From Thermococcus gammatolerans EJ3 (GTDB taxonomy: Archaea > Methanobacteriota_B > Thermococci > Thermococcales > Thermococcaceae): 64,000 nucleotides of DNA. The first letter of the stretch is position 1, and each line of letters begins with the position of its first letter. Below, one piece after another: positions 53,111 to 62,553 of the stretch. The notes below the pieces were generated by a model. That model searched no databases. It was not told the DNA's origin and worked only from the letters and a program-made list of their open reading frames with translations. The DNA lies in the NCBI RefSeq assembly GCF_000022365.1, contig NC_012804.1, forward strand, positions 1,674,001 through 1,738,000, in the 5' to 3' direction. A program made the translations under genes and the position numbers.

Positions 53111-53130
53111 ATAAAGTGTTCGGTGATCAT

Positions 53131-54612
53131 ATGGAACGTTATGTCCTTTCACTTGACGAGGGAACTACCTCGGCAAGGGCTATAATCTTCGACAGGGAGA
53201 GCAACATCATCGGACTGGGCCAGTACGAGTTCCCCCAACATTACCCCAAGCCAGGCTGGGTTGAGCACAACCCGGAAGAAATCTGGGACGCGCAGTTCAG
53301 GGCCATCAAAACTGCCCTTGAGAGGGCGAAGGTAGAACCGAGCCAGATAGCGGCGATAGGCGTTACGAACCAGCGAGAAACGACGATAGTTTTCGACCGC
53401 GACGGAAAACCGCTCTACAACGCGATAGTCTGGCAGTGCAGGAGAACGGCCGAGATGGTGGAAGAGATAAAGCGCGAATACGGGGACATGATAAAGGGGA
53501 AGACCGGCCTCGTTCCCGACGCGTACTTCTCCGCGAGCAAGCTCAAGTGGCTCCTCGACAACGTCCCGGGCCTGAGGGAGAAGGCTGAGAAAGGTGAAGT
53601 TCTCTTCGGAACCGTTGACACCTTCCTAATCTACCGCCTCACGGGCGAGCACGTTACAGATTACTCCAACGCCTCAAGGACAATGCTCTTCAACATAAAG
53701 AGGCTCGACTGGGACGACGAGCTACTTGAAATCTTCGGGATTCCCGAGGGGATTTTGCCAGAGGTGAGAGAATCGAGCGAGGTCTACGGCTACACGAAGA
53801 AGGAGCTTTTGGGTGCTGAGATTCCCGTGAGCGGTGACGCCGGTGACCAGCAGGCGGCGCTGTTCGGACAGGCAGGCTTCGAGACTGGAATGGTAAAGGC
53901 CACCTACGGAACGGGAAGCTTCATCCTGGCCAACACGGGAAAGACCGTCCGCTACTCCGACAATTTGCTCACGACGATAGCATGGGGACTCAACGGAAAG
54001 GTCACCTACGCCCTTGAGGGAAGCATTTTCGTAACGGGTGCAGCGGTTCAGTGGCTCCGCGACGGGATAAAGATTATCAAAAAAGCTTCCGAGACCGAGG
54101 AACTCGCGACCAAGCTGGAGAGCAACGAAGGAGTCTACTTCGTCCCGGCCTTCGTCGGCCTCGGCGCACCTTACTGGGATCAGTTCGCGAGGGGACTGAT
54201 AATCGGCATAACGCGCGGAACGGGAAGGGAGCACCTCGCGAGGGCAACGCTTGAGGCGATAGCGTACCTTACGCGCGACGTTATCGAGGAGATGGAGAAG
54301 CTCGTGGGGATAAAGGAGCTCCGCGTTGACGGCGGGGCAACGGCAAACGACTTCCTGATGCAGTTCCAAGCGGACATACTGAACAGGCGCGTTGTCAGGC
54401 CCGTAGTCAAGGAAACCACCGCGCTCGGCGCTGCCTATCTGGCGGGACTGGCCGTCGATTACTGGGAGAGCCTTGAAGAGATAGAGAGCCTCTGGAAGGT
54501 GGAGAAGGTGTTCGAACCAGGTATGGACGAGGAAACGAGGAGAAAGCTCTACCACGGCTGGAAGGAGGCGGTAAAGAGGGCCATGGGCTGGGCGAAGGTC
54601 GTTGGGATCTGA
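53131..54612 (+). CDS. glpK: Glycerol kinase
   Basis: 493 residues. FGGY kinase with [18 protein letters not shown] at the N-terminus, [32 protein letters not shown], and the C-terminal [16 protein letters not shown]. Glycerol-binding Arg-Glu pair is in NQRET, and Asp in SGDAGDQ. Phosphorylates glycerol to G3P. ATG at 53131 follows GGTGAT; an in-frame GTG at 53116 has no RBS. Upstream palindrome may regulate it. First gene of the glycerol cluster. Confidence 0.97.
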   Translation: MERYVLSLDEGTTSARAIIFDRESNIIGLGQYEFPQHYPKPGWVEHNPEEIWDAQFRAIKTALERAKVEPSQIAAIGVTNQRETTIVFDRDGKPLYNAIVWQCRRTAEMVEEIKREYGDMIKGKTGLVPDAYFSASKLKWLLDNVPGLREKAEKGEVLFGTVDTFLIYRLTGEHVTDYSNASRTMLFNIKRLDWDDELLEIFGIPEGILPEVRESSEVYGYTKKELLGAEIPVSGDAGDQQAALFGQAGFETGMVKATYGTGSFILANTGKTVRYSDNLLTTIAWGLNGKVTYALEGSIFVTGAAVQWLRDGIKIIKKASETEELATKLESNEGVYFVPAFVGLGAPYWDQFARGLIIGITRGTGREHLARATLEAIAYLTRDVIEEMEKLVGIKELRVDGGATANDFLMQFQADILNRRVVRPVVKETTALGAAYLAGLAVDYWESLEEIESLWKVEKVFEPGMDEETRRKLYHGWKEAVKRAMGWAKVVGI

Positions 54613-54771
54613 GAATAAAATGAACACTTCCGTTCATCTGAATACTGTTCACCCATGTCCTTTTTGCTAATGCCCCAAAGAGTTCTTTCCTCGCCCTTTC
54701 ACCAAACTAAAGGTTGAGGAAAGCTTTAAAACACCCGACATCGTTTCTGGAGTCAGATTGAGGTGAAGATT

Positions 54772-56259
54772 ATGAAGACGAAAGTCGCTATAATAGGGGC
54801 TGGAATCAGCGGGGCGAGCATAGCGAGGGTTCTCAGCAGGTACGAGAACCTCGAAGTCCACCTGATAGAGAAGGCCCCGGACGTCGGCTGGGGAGTGAGC
54901 AAGGCCAACACAGCTCTGATTCACGGTGGCTACGACGACGACCCCGAGAAGTATCCCACGAGGGCGAAGCTGTGCATAAGGGGGAACAAGCTCTGGCACC
55001 AGTGGGTCAAGGAGCTTGAGATTCCGCACGTCTGGAACGGGGCCCTGATAGTCGCAACGAAGGATGAGGACTTTGACGAGCTCGAGAGGCTTTTAGAGCG
55101 CGGAAGGAAGAATGGCGTCCCCGAGATGAGAATCGTTGATAGGGATGAGCTCTTCCACCTTGAGCCAAACCTCACGAGGGAAGCGATTGGAGCTTTATGG
55201 GTTCCAATAGTGGGCCAAATTGGGCCGATTCCAGCCGTTATTGCGATAACCGAGAACGCCGTTGCGAACGGTGTGAAGACGCACCTCGAGACGGAGGTTA
55301 CTGGCATAAAAGTCGAGAACGGCGAGGTTAAGGGCGTTGAGACGAAGGACGGCTTCATCGAGGCTGATATCATCATCAACGCCGCTGGTCTTTACGCTGA
55401 CAAGATAGCAAGGATGGCCGGCATAGACTACTTCGAAATCCACCCGAGAAAAGGTGAGTACTGGATTTTTGACGACGACGTTCCCGGGCCGAAGCGCGTC
55501 CTCTTTCCGACGCCGACGCCGATAAGCAAGGGAATAGTTGTGACCACCGAGATTTCTGGCCATCTGATGATAGGGCCGAACGCCCAGGATTTACCGCCCG
55601 AGGAGAAAGAAAACCTCGCCACGACCAAGGAGGGCCTTGAGCAGGTCTGGGAGGGAGCCAAGAAGCTCTGGCCGCAGCTGCCCCCAAGAAGCAAGGTAAT
55701 CAGGACCTTTGCAGGTCTGAGGCCCGAGCCGACTGGAGGGGACTTCATAATCAAAGCCGAGGAAGAGGTCTGGGGCTTCATCAGCGTCGCTGGAATACGC
55801 TCACCCGGCCTGACGAGCGCCCCTGCGATAGCCTATGAGGTAGCGGAGATTATAAAGCGCGACCTTGGAATCGAGCTGAAGGAAAAGGAGAAGTGGAACC
55901 CCTACAGGAAGGAAATCAGCCACTTCTTCACCATGACACCCGAGCAGGTGAACGAGGCTATCAAGAAGAACCCCGCTTACGGAAAGATAGTGTGCCGCTG
56001 TAACAACGTCAGCGAGGGCGACATCCTTGAGGCCATAGAGAGGATGAAGTTCATAGGCGTTAAAACGCCGAGTGTTGATTCCGTCAAGTTCAGGACTAAA
56101 GCCACAACGGGAACCTGCCAGGGAAGCTTCTGCAGGCCGAAAATTGTCCAGCTTCTTGCCAGGGAATACGGAGTAGAGCCCTGGAAAGTTACGCTGAAGG
56201 GTAAGGGAAGCGAGATTGGAATAGGAGACGTCAAGGTTCTCCTCAGGGGGGATGCCTGA
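54772..56259 (+). CDS. glpA: Anaerobic glycerol-3-phosphate dehydrogenase-like FAD protein with [2Fe-2S] BFD domain
   Basis: 495 residues. GAGISGASIARVL dinucleotide fold (about 9-21), FAD-dependent DAO core with GLRPEPTGGDF, and a C-terminal BFD-like cysteine domain (about 408-460: CRCNNVSEGDILEAIERM, then TCQGSFC). This arrangement is that of GlpA, which oxidises G3P to DHAP. ATG at 54772 follows AGGTGAAGATT. Own TATA GAAAGCTTTAAAAC in the 159-nt gap after glpK. Its TGA overlaps the next ATG (TGATG). Symbol assigned by architecture and context. Confidence 0.88.
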   Translation: MKTKVAIIGAGISGASIARVLSRYENLEVHLIEKAPDVGWGVSKANTALIHGGYDDDPEKYPTRAKLCIRGNKLWHQWVKELEIPHVWNGALIVATKDEDFDELERLLERGRKNGVPEMRIVDRDELFHLEPNLTREAIGALWVPIVGQIGPIPAVIAITENAVANGVKTHLETEVTGIKVENGEVKGVETKDGFIEADIIINAAGLYADKIARMAGIDYFEIHPRKGEYWIFDDDVPGPKRVLFPTPTPISKGIVVTTEISGHLMIGPNAQDLPPEEKENLATTKEGLEQVWEGAKKLWPQLPPRSKVIRTFAGLRPEPTGGDFIIKAEEEVWGFISVAGIRSPGLTSAPAIAYEVAEIIKRDLGIELKEKEKWNPYRKEISHFFTMTPEQVNEAIKKNPAYGKIVCRCNNVSEGDILEAIERMKFIGVKTPSVDSVKFRTKATTGTCQGSFCRPKIVQLLAREYGVEPWKVTLKGKGSEIGIGDVKVLLRGDA

Positions 56260-57515
56260 TGTTCCCGGAGATTCCGATGCTGAGCTACGACGTCGTTGTG
56301 GTCGGTGGCGGTCCTGCAGGAATGGCGGCCGCGATTAGAGCCAAAGAACTCGGGCTAAAGGTTTTGCTCCTCGACGAGAACGACTATCTCGGAGGAATAC
56401 TCCCCCAGTGCATTCACCCCGGCTTCGGCCTGCACTACTACAGAGAGGAGCTGACAGGACCCGAGTTTGCTTCGCGCCTCGCGAAGAGGCTGGTCGAGCT
56501 TGGCGTGGAGTACAGAACGGCCGCGAGGGTTCTCGAGATTAAAAACTACTCCGACCTCGAAAAGGTCGTAATCTTCACATCGCCGAGCGGAGCCTATCAG
56601 GTCTGGGCGAAGGCGGTAATCTACGCCGCGGGAGCTCGCGAAAGACACGCCTTCGAGATTGGAATCGTCGGCGACAGGGTTTCGGGAATCTACACGGCAG
56701 GAGAGGCCCAGACGCTGATGGACCTCTATGGCATAATGCCCGGTAAGGAGATAGTCATCGTGGGTTCGGGCGACGTTGGCTTGATAATGGCGCGTCGCTT
56801 TGCCCTTGAGGGCGCGAAGGTCAAGGCCGTTGTCGAGCTGATGCCCTATCCAGGTGGCCTGGCAAGGAACGTCATGATTCTGAAGGATTTCAATATTCCT
56901 CTCTACCTGAGCCACAAGGTCGTGGAAGTCCGCGGAAAGGGCCGCGTTGAGCGGGTAAAGGTTGTCAGGGTCGACGAAAACCTCAACGAAATTCCCGGAA
57001 GCGAGTTCTGGATTGAGGCGGATACGTTGATAATATCTGCAGGTCTCGTCCCGAGCGTCAAGAAACTGAAAAAGATAGGGGTTGAGATTGACCCCGCAAC
57101 GGGCGGACCGGTCGTGAACGACAGGCTGGAAACCAGCGTCCCCGGAATATTCGTTGCAGGGAACTCGCTCCTGATAAACGACCTCGTTGACTACGTTGCC
57201 GAGCAGGGCGAATTAGCGGCGGAAGGTGCGAAGGAGTTCATCGAGAACGGGGGAATCGAGAGCAGGAAGTGGGTTAAGGTAGAGAAGGGTGAAAACGTCC
57301 GCCTGATTGCGCCCCACTACCTCAGCGGCGACAGGGACGTTTACCTCTACCTGCGCGTGTCCAAGCCGATGGAGGACGTCGAGCTCAGGATTCCAGAGAT
57401 AGGCAAGAGAATGAAGCTCCCCGTGGTCAAGCCGGCCGAGATGCTGAGGATAAAACTGAAGGCAGAGGAAATCAGAAAGGCCGAGAGGCTCACGGTGGAG
57501 GTGGTTAAAGCATGA
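56259..57515 (+). CDS. FAD/NAD(P)-dependent oxidoreductase of the glycerol cluster
   Basis: 418 residues. VVVVGGGPAGMAAAIRAKEL (first dinucleotide fold, about 11-30), NDYLGGILPQCIHPGFGLH, second fold EIVIVGSGDVGLIMARRF (about 163-180), and ETSVPGIFVAGN (FAD). It resembles the oxidoreductase partner found beside GlpA-like proteins and probably passes electrons from G3P oxidation to NAD(P) or another acceptor. Overlaps its neighbours on both sides by 1-4 nt, indicating coupling. Confidence 0.88.
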   Translation: MFPEIPMLSYDVVVVGGGPAGMAAAIRAKELGLKVLLLDENDYLGGILPQCIHPGFGLHYYREELTGPEFASRLAKRLVELGVEYRTAARVLEIKNYSDLEKVVIFTSPSGAYQVWAKAVIYAAGARERHAFEIGIVGDRVSGIYTAGEAQTLMDLYGIMPGKEIVIVGSGDVGLIMARRFALEGAKVKAVVELMPYPGGLARNVMILKDFNIPLYLSHKVVEVRGKGRVERVKVVRVDENLNEIPGSEFWIEADTLIISAGLVPSVKKLKKIGVEIDPATGGPVVNDRLETSVPGIFVAGNSLLINDLVDYVAEQGELAAEGAKEFIENGGIESRKWVKVEKGENVRLIAPHYLSGDRDVYLYLRVSKPMEDVELRIPEIGKRMKLPVVKPAEMLRIKLKAEEIRKAERLTVEVVKA

Positions 57516-57856
57516 TTTACCGCTTCACATGCATCGTCTGCCCCCTCGGGTGCTCAATCGAGGTCGAGGTGGAGGACGGAAAGGTCAAGGAAGTCAAGGG
57601 GTGCAGGTGTCCTCGCGGTAAGGAGTGGGCGGTTCAGGAAGTTACCAGCCCAAGAAGGGTCGTGATGAGCGTTGTGCCAGTGGAAGGAGGGGCTTTGCCT
57701 ACCGTGAGCGTCAAGACGGCCGAGCCCGTCCCAAAGGAGAAGATACCCGAGCTCATGAAGTTTCTGGCAAAGCTGAAGCTCAAAGCGCCGGTGAAGGTCG
57801 GAGAAACGGTTGCGGAGTGGGAAGGAATAAAAATAGTGGCGACGAGAGGGGCTTAG
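57512..57856 (+). CDS. DUF1667 cysteine-motif protein of the glycerol cluster
   Basis: 114 residues with CIVCPLGCSIEVEVEDG (Cys-x2-Cys-x3-Cys, about 8-15) and KGCRCPRGKEWAVQE (two Cys), which may hold an iron-sulphur cluster. The family is typically found with the GlpA-like and FAD/NAD proteins, as here. ATGA overlap with the previous gene. Its stop overlaps the convergent lipoprotein gene by 4 nt. Confidence 0.85.
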   Translation: MIYRFTCIVCPLGCSIEVEVEDGKVKEVKGCRCPRGKEWAVQEVTSPRRVVMSVVPVEGGALPTVSVKTAEPVPKEKIPELMKFLAKLKLKAPVKVGETVAEWEGIKIVATRGA

Positions 57857-58638
57857 CCCTTCCTTATCTTTTCCGGAACTGTTATTTTGAAACCCTCTGG
57901 CAGCTTCCTGAGTTCAACGTGGAGTTCGTACACGGCTTTTCCGGTGGAGCTTCCGTATTCAACGTGGACTGTGTAGTTGATTCTCTCGAACTTCTCATCT
58001 ATCGTTGCCTCGAAGTACGCTTTCCTTACGGTCATCTTCGGGATGGATCCAGTTGAGGAGACACTAAATTTGGTGTTTGGAAGGTTTTCGATCGTCCCAT
58101 TGCTCAAACTGCCGCGAACTACGTAAACACTTCCATCCTTGGTTATCGAGACGTTTTTTGAGGAGAGCATGAGTTTGAGTATGTGCTTGGCCTGCCCTAT
58201 GTAGCCCCTGAAGACCATAGGGTCTGGAGTCACTAACTCTCCAAGTCCCTGGAAGGCATTAGGGTTCACAGGTTTGAGTCTGGCATTTGATCCGTTAACG
58301 TAGAGGATGTAACTCTGTCCGGTCATGCCGAAGGGATCGAGTGGTTCGAGGGACACGTTCGCAAGGATTACTCCTTTGTTTCCATCGACGAGACCGGAGA
58401 TCCTGAATCCCATCTTGAGGTCAGTGGGGAGCATGCTTATGTCCGAGAGATTGAAATTGACTCCCTCAACCATCGAGAGGTTGTACTCTGTCATATTGTC
58501 GATGCCCTGCAGGAGTTTTTCCTCGACCGTTGGGGTTGAGGAAGTTGCGCTCTTCCCTTCGTTGCCGGAGCCGCTGGAGATACATCCGGACAGCAACACT
58601 ACAGCCGACAGCAGAAGCGCGAGCAGGGCACGTCTCAC
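57853..58638 (-). CDS. Lipoprotein, unknown function (A)
   Basis: 261 residues from a GTG after GGGGGTGCAACC. Signal peptide and lipobox LLSGC place the lipid Cys at 19; Ser/Thr-rich linker to about 40; a beta-rich ectodomain with many N-x-S/T sites. It shares with its downstream-neighbour lipoprotein (58679) a late pattern -PxGIxE/-PEKI-type tail and ISITKDGSVYVVRGSLSNGT versus VEMKRVEGGYYFKTNVTF. The two look like distant paralogues of a Thermococcales lipoprotein family. Substrate unknown. Confidence 0.8.
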   Translation of the reverse strand: MRRALLALLLSAVVLLSGCISSGSGNEGKSATSSTPTVEEKLLQGIDNMTEYNLSMVEGVNFNLSDISMLPTDLKMGFRISGLVDGNKGVILANVSLEPLDPFGMTGQSYILYVNGSNARLKPVNPNAFQGLGELVTPDPMVFRGYIGQAKHILKLMLSSKNVSITKDGSVYVVRGSLSNGTIENLPNTKFSVSSTGSIPKMTVRKAYFEATIDEKFERINYTVHVEYGSSTGKAVYELHVELRKLPEGFKITVPEKIRKG

Positions 58639-58678
58639 GGTTGCACCCCCGCAAAATTATAAAGAGAGGAAAGAAAAA

Positions 58679-59479
58679 TCAGCCAAGAATCTCGTCGAGG
58701 GGCTTTGCTTCCTCTATTCCCTTTGGAACTGTGATCATGACGTCACCGTTTATGTTCCTGAGCTCTGTGGTTTCGTTGATTGTTAGGTACATATTATCGG
58801 TGTCTCCTTCGAGTGGATCCCTGATTGAGACAATGAGGTTCAGGTACTCGTGGATCCAGTATGGCATGCCATCGCCCCTTATCTTTACTTCTACGTATCC
58901 ACTCTCGGTTGTTATGTTCATTACATTCTCATCCTTTAGGATCGTGTTTATAAACTCCCTTCCCGTGGCGTTGAGAATTTCCTCGAAGGTGACGTTGGTC
59001 TTGAAGTAGTAACCCCCTTCAACCCTCTTCATCTCCACGTTCTTCTTTGATAAAAGCTTCTCGATAAAGTCGACGTTCAAACTGCCGTTGGCAAACTCCG
59101 TGAGCTCGTTGTCAAGGGGCATGGAATACCACTTGCCCTCGACGTTGAAGTAAACGTTCGAGCCGTTAGTGAAGTAGGGCCAGCTTATCTTGGTCTCTAT
59201 CCCGAGGTATTTAACACGGACGTCGATGTGACCCTTTTCTAGGTTTCTCCTGTTGTCAAAGGCGCCCGTTACATGGATGTATTCCTCTATTGTTATCGTC
59301 CTGTTGAGTTCATCGGAAACTGCCCTGAGGACAACACTGGCGTTTGTCGTGTACTCACCGCGCTCGATGCTGTTTATTGCGTTGAGAACCTTCTCTTTTG
59401 TCAGGCCTACACTGTCGCCGATGCAACCCGCTGCCATAACCACCCCGAGGATCAACAACACCGCGAGGAGTCTTCTCAT
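58679..59479 (-). CDS. Lipoprotein, unknown function (B)
   Basis: 266 residues from the ATG at 59479; a GTG three codons earlier is possible and neither has a strong RBS. Signal peptide with lipobox MAAGC (Cys at about 19), a helical segment (KEKVLNAINSIERGEYTTNA) then alternating beta strands with N-x-S/T sites. Resembles the neighbouring lipoprotein and the LolA/LppX-like fold of lipid- or ligand-binding lipoproteins, but this is inference. Upstream TATA-like CCTTTAAATATG lies at about 59,525. Confidence 0.78.
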   Translation of the reverse strand: MRRLLAVLLILGVVMAAGCIGDSVGLTKEKVLNAINSIERGEYTTNASVVLRAVSDELNRTITIEEYIHVTGAFDNRRNLEKGHIDVRVKYLGIETKISWPYFTNGSNVYFNVEGKWYSMPLDNELTEFANGSLNVDFIEKLLSKKNVEMKRVEGGYYFKTNVTFEEILNATGREFINTILKDENVMNITTESGYVEVKIRGDGMPYWIHEYLNLIVSIRDPLEGDTDNMYLTINETTELRNINGDVMITVPKGIEEAKPLDEILG

Positions 59480-59588
59480 CTTTACCACATCCGTGCAGTT
59501 TACACAACTAAAAACGCACTAGCCTTTAAATATGTTTTGTATTCAAATTTTGCATACTACTGTAAATAGTGTGCAAAAAGTGGAAAGT

Positions 59589-60221
59589 TCACCACGGTTC
59601 ATTACCGTGCTTCTCGACTTCACCGGCCATGCTCCTGAGGTAGTTCTTCAGTGCGGATTTCCACCAGATTATGCCTTTAATCCAGCAACGAGTTTTCTGT
59701 ACCCTGTACTTTATGTGCACGTCGATGTAATCGACACAAACGGAGGAGTTGCGGGGGTCGTAGTTGAGGGAGTGAGAGGTTTCGTACGAGACCTCCCTTA
59801 GTTCGTCATTCACATAAACTGCAACAACCCGGTAGTACGTGTTAACAAACTCGCCCCTATCTTCCCATTCGAGGATCAGGGTTGATCTATTCCCATTTCT
59901 TGTGAGGTTCACTGTGGTGGCGTGTTTCCTCATGTCGTTAACGAAGGTATATGGATCGTTGAGCCTCCTTAGGATATCGGGGGTTAGCTCGAAGGACCTA
60001 ACGAAGACGTCCTCACCCCAATCCCGGCTTTCGTAGTACGCGCCGAACTGGCCGGGACATATCACTCCATAGCCTTTTGAGTGAAACGACATAAACCCCG
60101 TATCGTACTTCGTGTATTTGTATGAGTAGCCGGTATCGTCGATCCCGTCCGGATAAATTAAGAGCAAGAGAAAAGAGAAAACAATGAAGAGGATCCCAAA
60201 CTTGCGGAGAAAACCCATCAT
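59589..60221 (-). CDS. Secreted or membrane-anchored protein, unknown function
   Basis: 210 residues. An N-terminal membrane helix (about 7-24, FGILFIVFSFLLLLIYPDG) precedes a Tyr-rich ectodomain with two widely spaced Cys and DVHIKYRVQKTRCWIKGIIW. Its ATG lies inside the end of the 73-residue gene (ATGATG, frame overlap), so it is the third gene of the PrsW operon. Not recognised. Confidence 0.72.
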   Translation of the reverse strand: MMGFLRKFGILFIVFSFLLLLIYPDGIDDTGYSYKYTKYDTGFMSFHSKGYGVICPGQFGAYYESRDWGEDVFVRSFELTPDILRRLNDPYTFVNDMRKHATTVNLTRNGNRSTLILEWEDRGEFVNTYYRVVAVYVNDELREVSYETSHSLNYDPRNSSVCVDYIDVHIKYRVQKTRCWIKGIIWWKSALKNYLRSMAGEVEKHGNEPW

Positions 60222-60439
60222 GTCCTCATCGCCTCAAGCTTTTGGAGGAATATCTTCAGATCGGTCTTAAAGGGCTCGTCCGCCCTTGCGATCTCATCCT
60301 CGAGGCGTTTTCTGAGGCTTTCAGCATCCCCGGATTCATTTAAGAGGCCGAGCACGAGCTCCCTCAATCTATCATAGTACTCGACGTAAGGCCGGGCCTC
60401 AAAGAGGGCCTCCTCGACGGTGTTCTTTAGTTCCTTCAA
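60218..60439 (-). CDS. Small helical protein in the PrsW operon
   Basis: 73 residues, nearly all helical: LKELKNTVEEALFEARPYVE, then LVLGLLNESGDAESLRKRLE. The TTG at 60439 follows the very strong RBS GGAGGTGGTGAG, which lies in the end of the PrsW gene (stop at 60442). An in-frame GTG 13 codons earlier overlaps PrsW and is less likely. Function unknown; coupling to PrsW suggests a regulator or substrate. Confidence 0.7.
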   Translation of the reverse strand: MKELKNTVEEALFEARPYVEYYDRLRELVLGLLNESGDAESLRKRLEDEIARADEPFKTDLKIFLQKLEAMRT

Positions 60440-60441
60440 GC

Positions 60442-61152
60442 TCACCACCTCCACATACCCTTGAGCGCGTAGTACCACCTCTTCTGTTCGTCTTCGGCAC
60501 GGCCTAGCATTAGGAAGTACCTAAGGATCGCCAAGTTGAGGAGTAGCAGGAATATAAGGAGTATGTTGTAGGCGGGAACCGCCGAGCTCATGAACGCGAA
60601 GTAGTCCCAGAGGAAGTGGAGGAACATCGCAGTGAGGAGGAAGCTCCCAACCGAATCTGCTTTCCCCTCCGACACGAGGCCGTAACCAACTCCAACTATC
60701 GCACTCCATGTGCCGTGAGCGAGGGGAGTGAGGAACGCCCTGAAAATGGTCGTGGGAAGGCCGTAGCCCAGACCGTATAGAAAGTTCTCGGTTGCGGCGA
60801 AGCCGAGCCCAGCGGCCACCCCGTAGACGAGGCCGTCCATTATACCGTCCATCTGACCTGCCCTAAAGGGGTACAGTATGGCGAGGGCCTTTGAAGGCTC
60901 CTCAACTACCCCTGCGACGAGGGCCATATAAAAGGCACTCGCGGGGAGAATGTAGTTGGCGTAGCCCCAACGCGGGGTTAGAAGGGCCTCCACCACAAAG
61001 GCCACGACCACCGATAGGGTCGCCCCCAGAAGGAACGTCATCAAGACGTACCTCTTTGGCTCGGGCTCCAGTTTGTCCTCATGATAGAAGTACCACAGGA
61101 GTATCAAGGCCGGTACGTACGCGAAGAACACTATCGACGCTACAACGTTCAT
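60442..61152 (-). CDS. PrsW-type intramembrane metalloprotease
   Basis: 236 residues, about eight membrane helices. Family motifs VEEPSKAL (about 88-95, catalytic Glu-Glu), GFAATENFLYG (about 117-127), AHGTWSAIVG (about 145-154) and FLHFLWDYFA (about 180). PrsW enzymes cleave membrane anti-sigma-like proteins in bacteria; in archaea the substrate is unknown. ATG follows GGGTGGTGGC. First gene of a three-gene operon and divergent from the anchored protein at 61288. Confidence 0.85.
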   Translation of the reverse strand: MNVVASIVFFAYVPALILLWYFYHEDKLEPEPKRYVLMTFLLGATLSVVVAFVVEALLTPRWGYANYILPASAFYMALVAGVVEEPSKALAILYPFRAGQMDGIMDGLVYGVAAGLGFAATENFLYGLGYGLPTTIFRAFLTPLAHGTWSAIVGVGYGLVSEGKADSVGSFLLTAMFLHFLWDYFAFMSSAVPAYNILLIFLLLLNLAILRYFLMLGRAEDEQKRWYYALKGMWRW

Positions 61153-61287
61153 GCCACCACCCTCAACAGTTGGGAATTCAATCTTTTTAATGTTTTCACG
61201 GTTTCTAGTGATTACTACGACCAGACGTTAGCACCTGCACAAAAAATATATCAACTCTGGGGCTCAATTTTCTTATCAGGTGGTGGT

Positions 61288-61848
61288 ATGGACAGAAAGA
61301 TCACGATCATCGTGGTGTTACTGTTCATTTCCGTTGCTCTCGTTGGGGCTTTCTGGGGAGACATCCTTGAAAGGGCAAATCCCTCTCCCCCAAGGCTCTT
61401 GTACGTTGAACTAAGCGAGGGCATAACCCCCGGCCCCGAGGATGACGGAACGTACTACGTTCAGGGCAACCTCCTTTCAAACTGTACCGTTGCCTTCACT
61501 TACCTCATGCCAGAGCCTGGTAGAGTGGAGGTTTATGAGCTCGACGCGGCAACGTACAAGGCCCTTACCGGGAACGGCACCGGGAAAACCTGCTCGGATG
61601 AACTCATAGAAGGGACGCTGAAAGTCCAGTTTGACCAGAAACTTGAGTCCTTATCCATTCAGGTGTGGAACGGCAAACTCTCCGAGGACGGGGCCAACGT
61701 CTACTTCAGACTCCTCGGAACGTGGCAGTTCTTCGACAATCTGTCGGCCGTTTACGTTGCACCATCCCCCGAGAAGGACTACAAGCTGGTAACGATTCAA
61801 GAGCTCAAGGAAATGATCAAGGAAAACGGGGTGCACCCGCTTGGATGA
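61288..61848 (+). CDS. Membrane-anchored extracytoplasmic protein, unknown function
   Basis: 186 residues with an N-terminal signal anchor (about 5-23, ITIIVVLLFISVALVGAFWG) and a beta-rich outer domain (YVELSEGITPGPEDDGTYYV, VEVYELDAATYKALTGNGTG, LEKDYKLVTIQELKEMIKEN-like end). ATG at 61288 follows AGGTGGTGGT; the frame is open 69 codons upstream into the PrsW gene but that part is a shadow. It is divergent from PrsW and could share a promoter region and function. Confidence 0.7.
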   Translation: MDRKITIIVVLLFISVALVGAFWGDILERANPSPPRLLYVELSEGITPGPEDDGTYYVQGNLLSNCTVAFTYLMPEPGRVEVYELDAATYKALTGNGTGKTCSDELIEGTLKVQFDQKLESLSIQVWNGKLSEDGANVYFRLLGTWQFFDNLSAVYVAPSPEKDYKLVTIQELKEMIKENGVHPLG

Positions 61849-61890
61849 GCGCAACCCTTAAAAACCAACCCTCGAAACCCGACCGACTAG

Positions 61891-61928
61891 GCGGGTTCGC
61901 CCGCGGGATGTTCCGCTCTGCGGAGAAC
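61891..61928 (+). promoter_or_regulatory. Two adjacent hairpins in the L15e leader
   Basis: GCGGG-TTCG-CCCGC (61891-61904) is a five-pair stem closed by a UUCG tetraloop. Next comes GTTCCGC-TCT-GCGGAGAAC (61910-61928), a stem with a 2-nt GA bulge. The likely TATA (CCTTAAAAACC, about 61,855) places both in the 5' leader of L15e mRNA, 26-63 nt before ATG. Confidence 0.5.
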
Positions 61929-61953
61929 CACAAACAAGGAAGGAGGGTGCAAG

Positions 61954-62538
61954 ATGGGAATGTACAAGTACATAAGGGAAGCCTGGAAGAGCCCCAAGAA
62001 GAGCTACGTCGGGGAGCTCCTCAAGAAGAGGATGATAAAGTGGCGCCGTGAGCCCGTTGTCGTGAGGATTGAGAGGCCGACGAGGCTTGACCGCGCTCGT
62101 TCGCTCGGCTACCAAGCCAAGCAGGGCTACGTCGTCGTTCGCGTTCGCGTCAGGCGCGGAGGAAGGAAGAGACCCAGGTGGAAGGGAGGAAGGAAGCCGA
62201 GCAAGATGGGTATGGTCAAGTACTCGCCAAAGAAGAGCCTTCAATGGATAGCCGAGGAGAAGGCAGCTAGAAAGTTCCCGAACCTTGAGGTTCTCAACTC
62301 CTACTGGGTCGGCGAGGACGGGATGTACAAGTGGTTTGAGGTCATAATGGTCGACCCGCACCACCCGGTCATAAAGAGCGACCCGAAGATAGCCTGGATC
62401 ACAGGTAAGGCCCACAAGGGTAGAGTATTTAGAGGTCTCACCAGCGCCGGCAAGAAGGGTCGCGGCCTGAGGAACAAGGGTAAAGGAGCGGAGAAGGTCA
62501 GGCCCAGCGTTAGAGCTAATAAGGGCAAGACCAAGTGA
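61954..62538 (+). CDS. rpl15e: 50S ribosomal protein L15e
   Basis: 194 residues, the standard length. Very basic, with [20 protein letters not shown] at the N-terminus, [20 protein letters not shown] (about 67-86), and the conserved [20 protein letters not shown]. Structural protein of the large subunit near the peptidyl-transferase region. ATG follows GGAAGGAGGGTGCAAG. Structured leader upstream. Confidence 0.98.
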   Translation: MGMYKYIREAWKSPKKSYVGELLKKRMIKWRREPVVVRIERPTRLDRARSLGYQAKQGYVVVRVRVRRGGRKRPRWKGGRKPSKMGMVKYSPKKSLQWIAEEKAARKFPNLEVLNSYWVGEDGMYKWFEVIMVDPHHPVIKSDPKIAWITGKAHKGRVFRGLTSAGKKGRGLRNKGKGAEKVRPSVRANKGKTK

Positions 62539-62553
62539 TTTTTCTCTCCCCTT

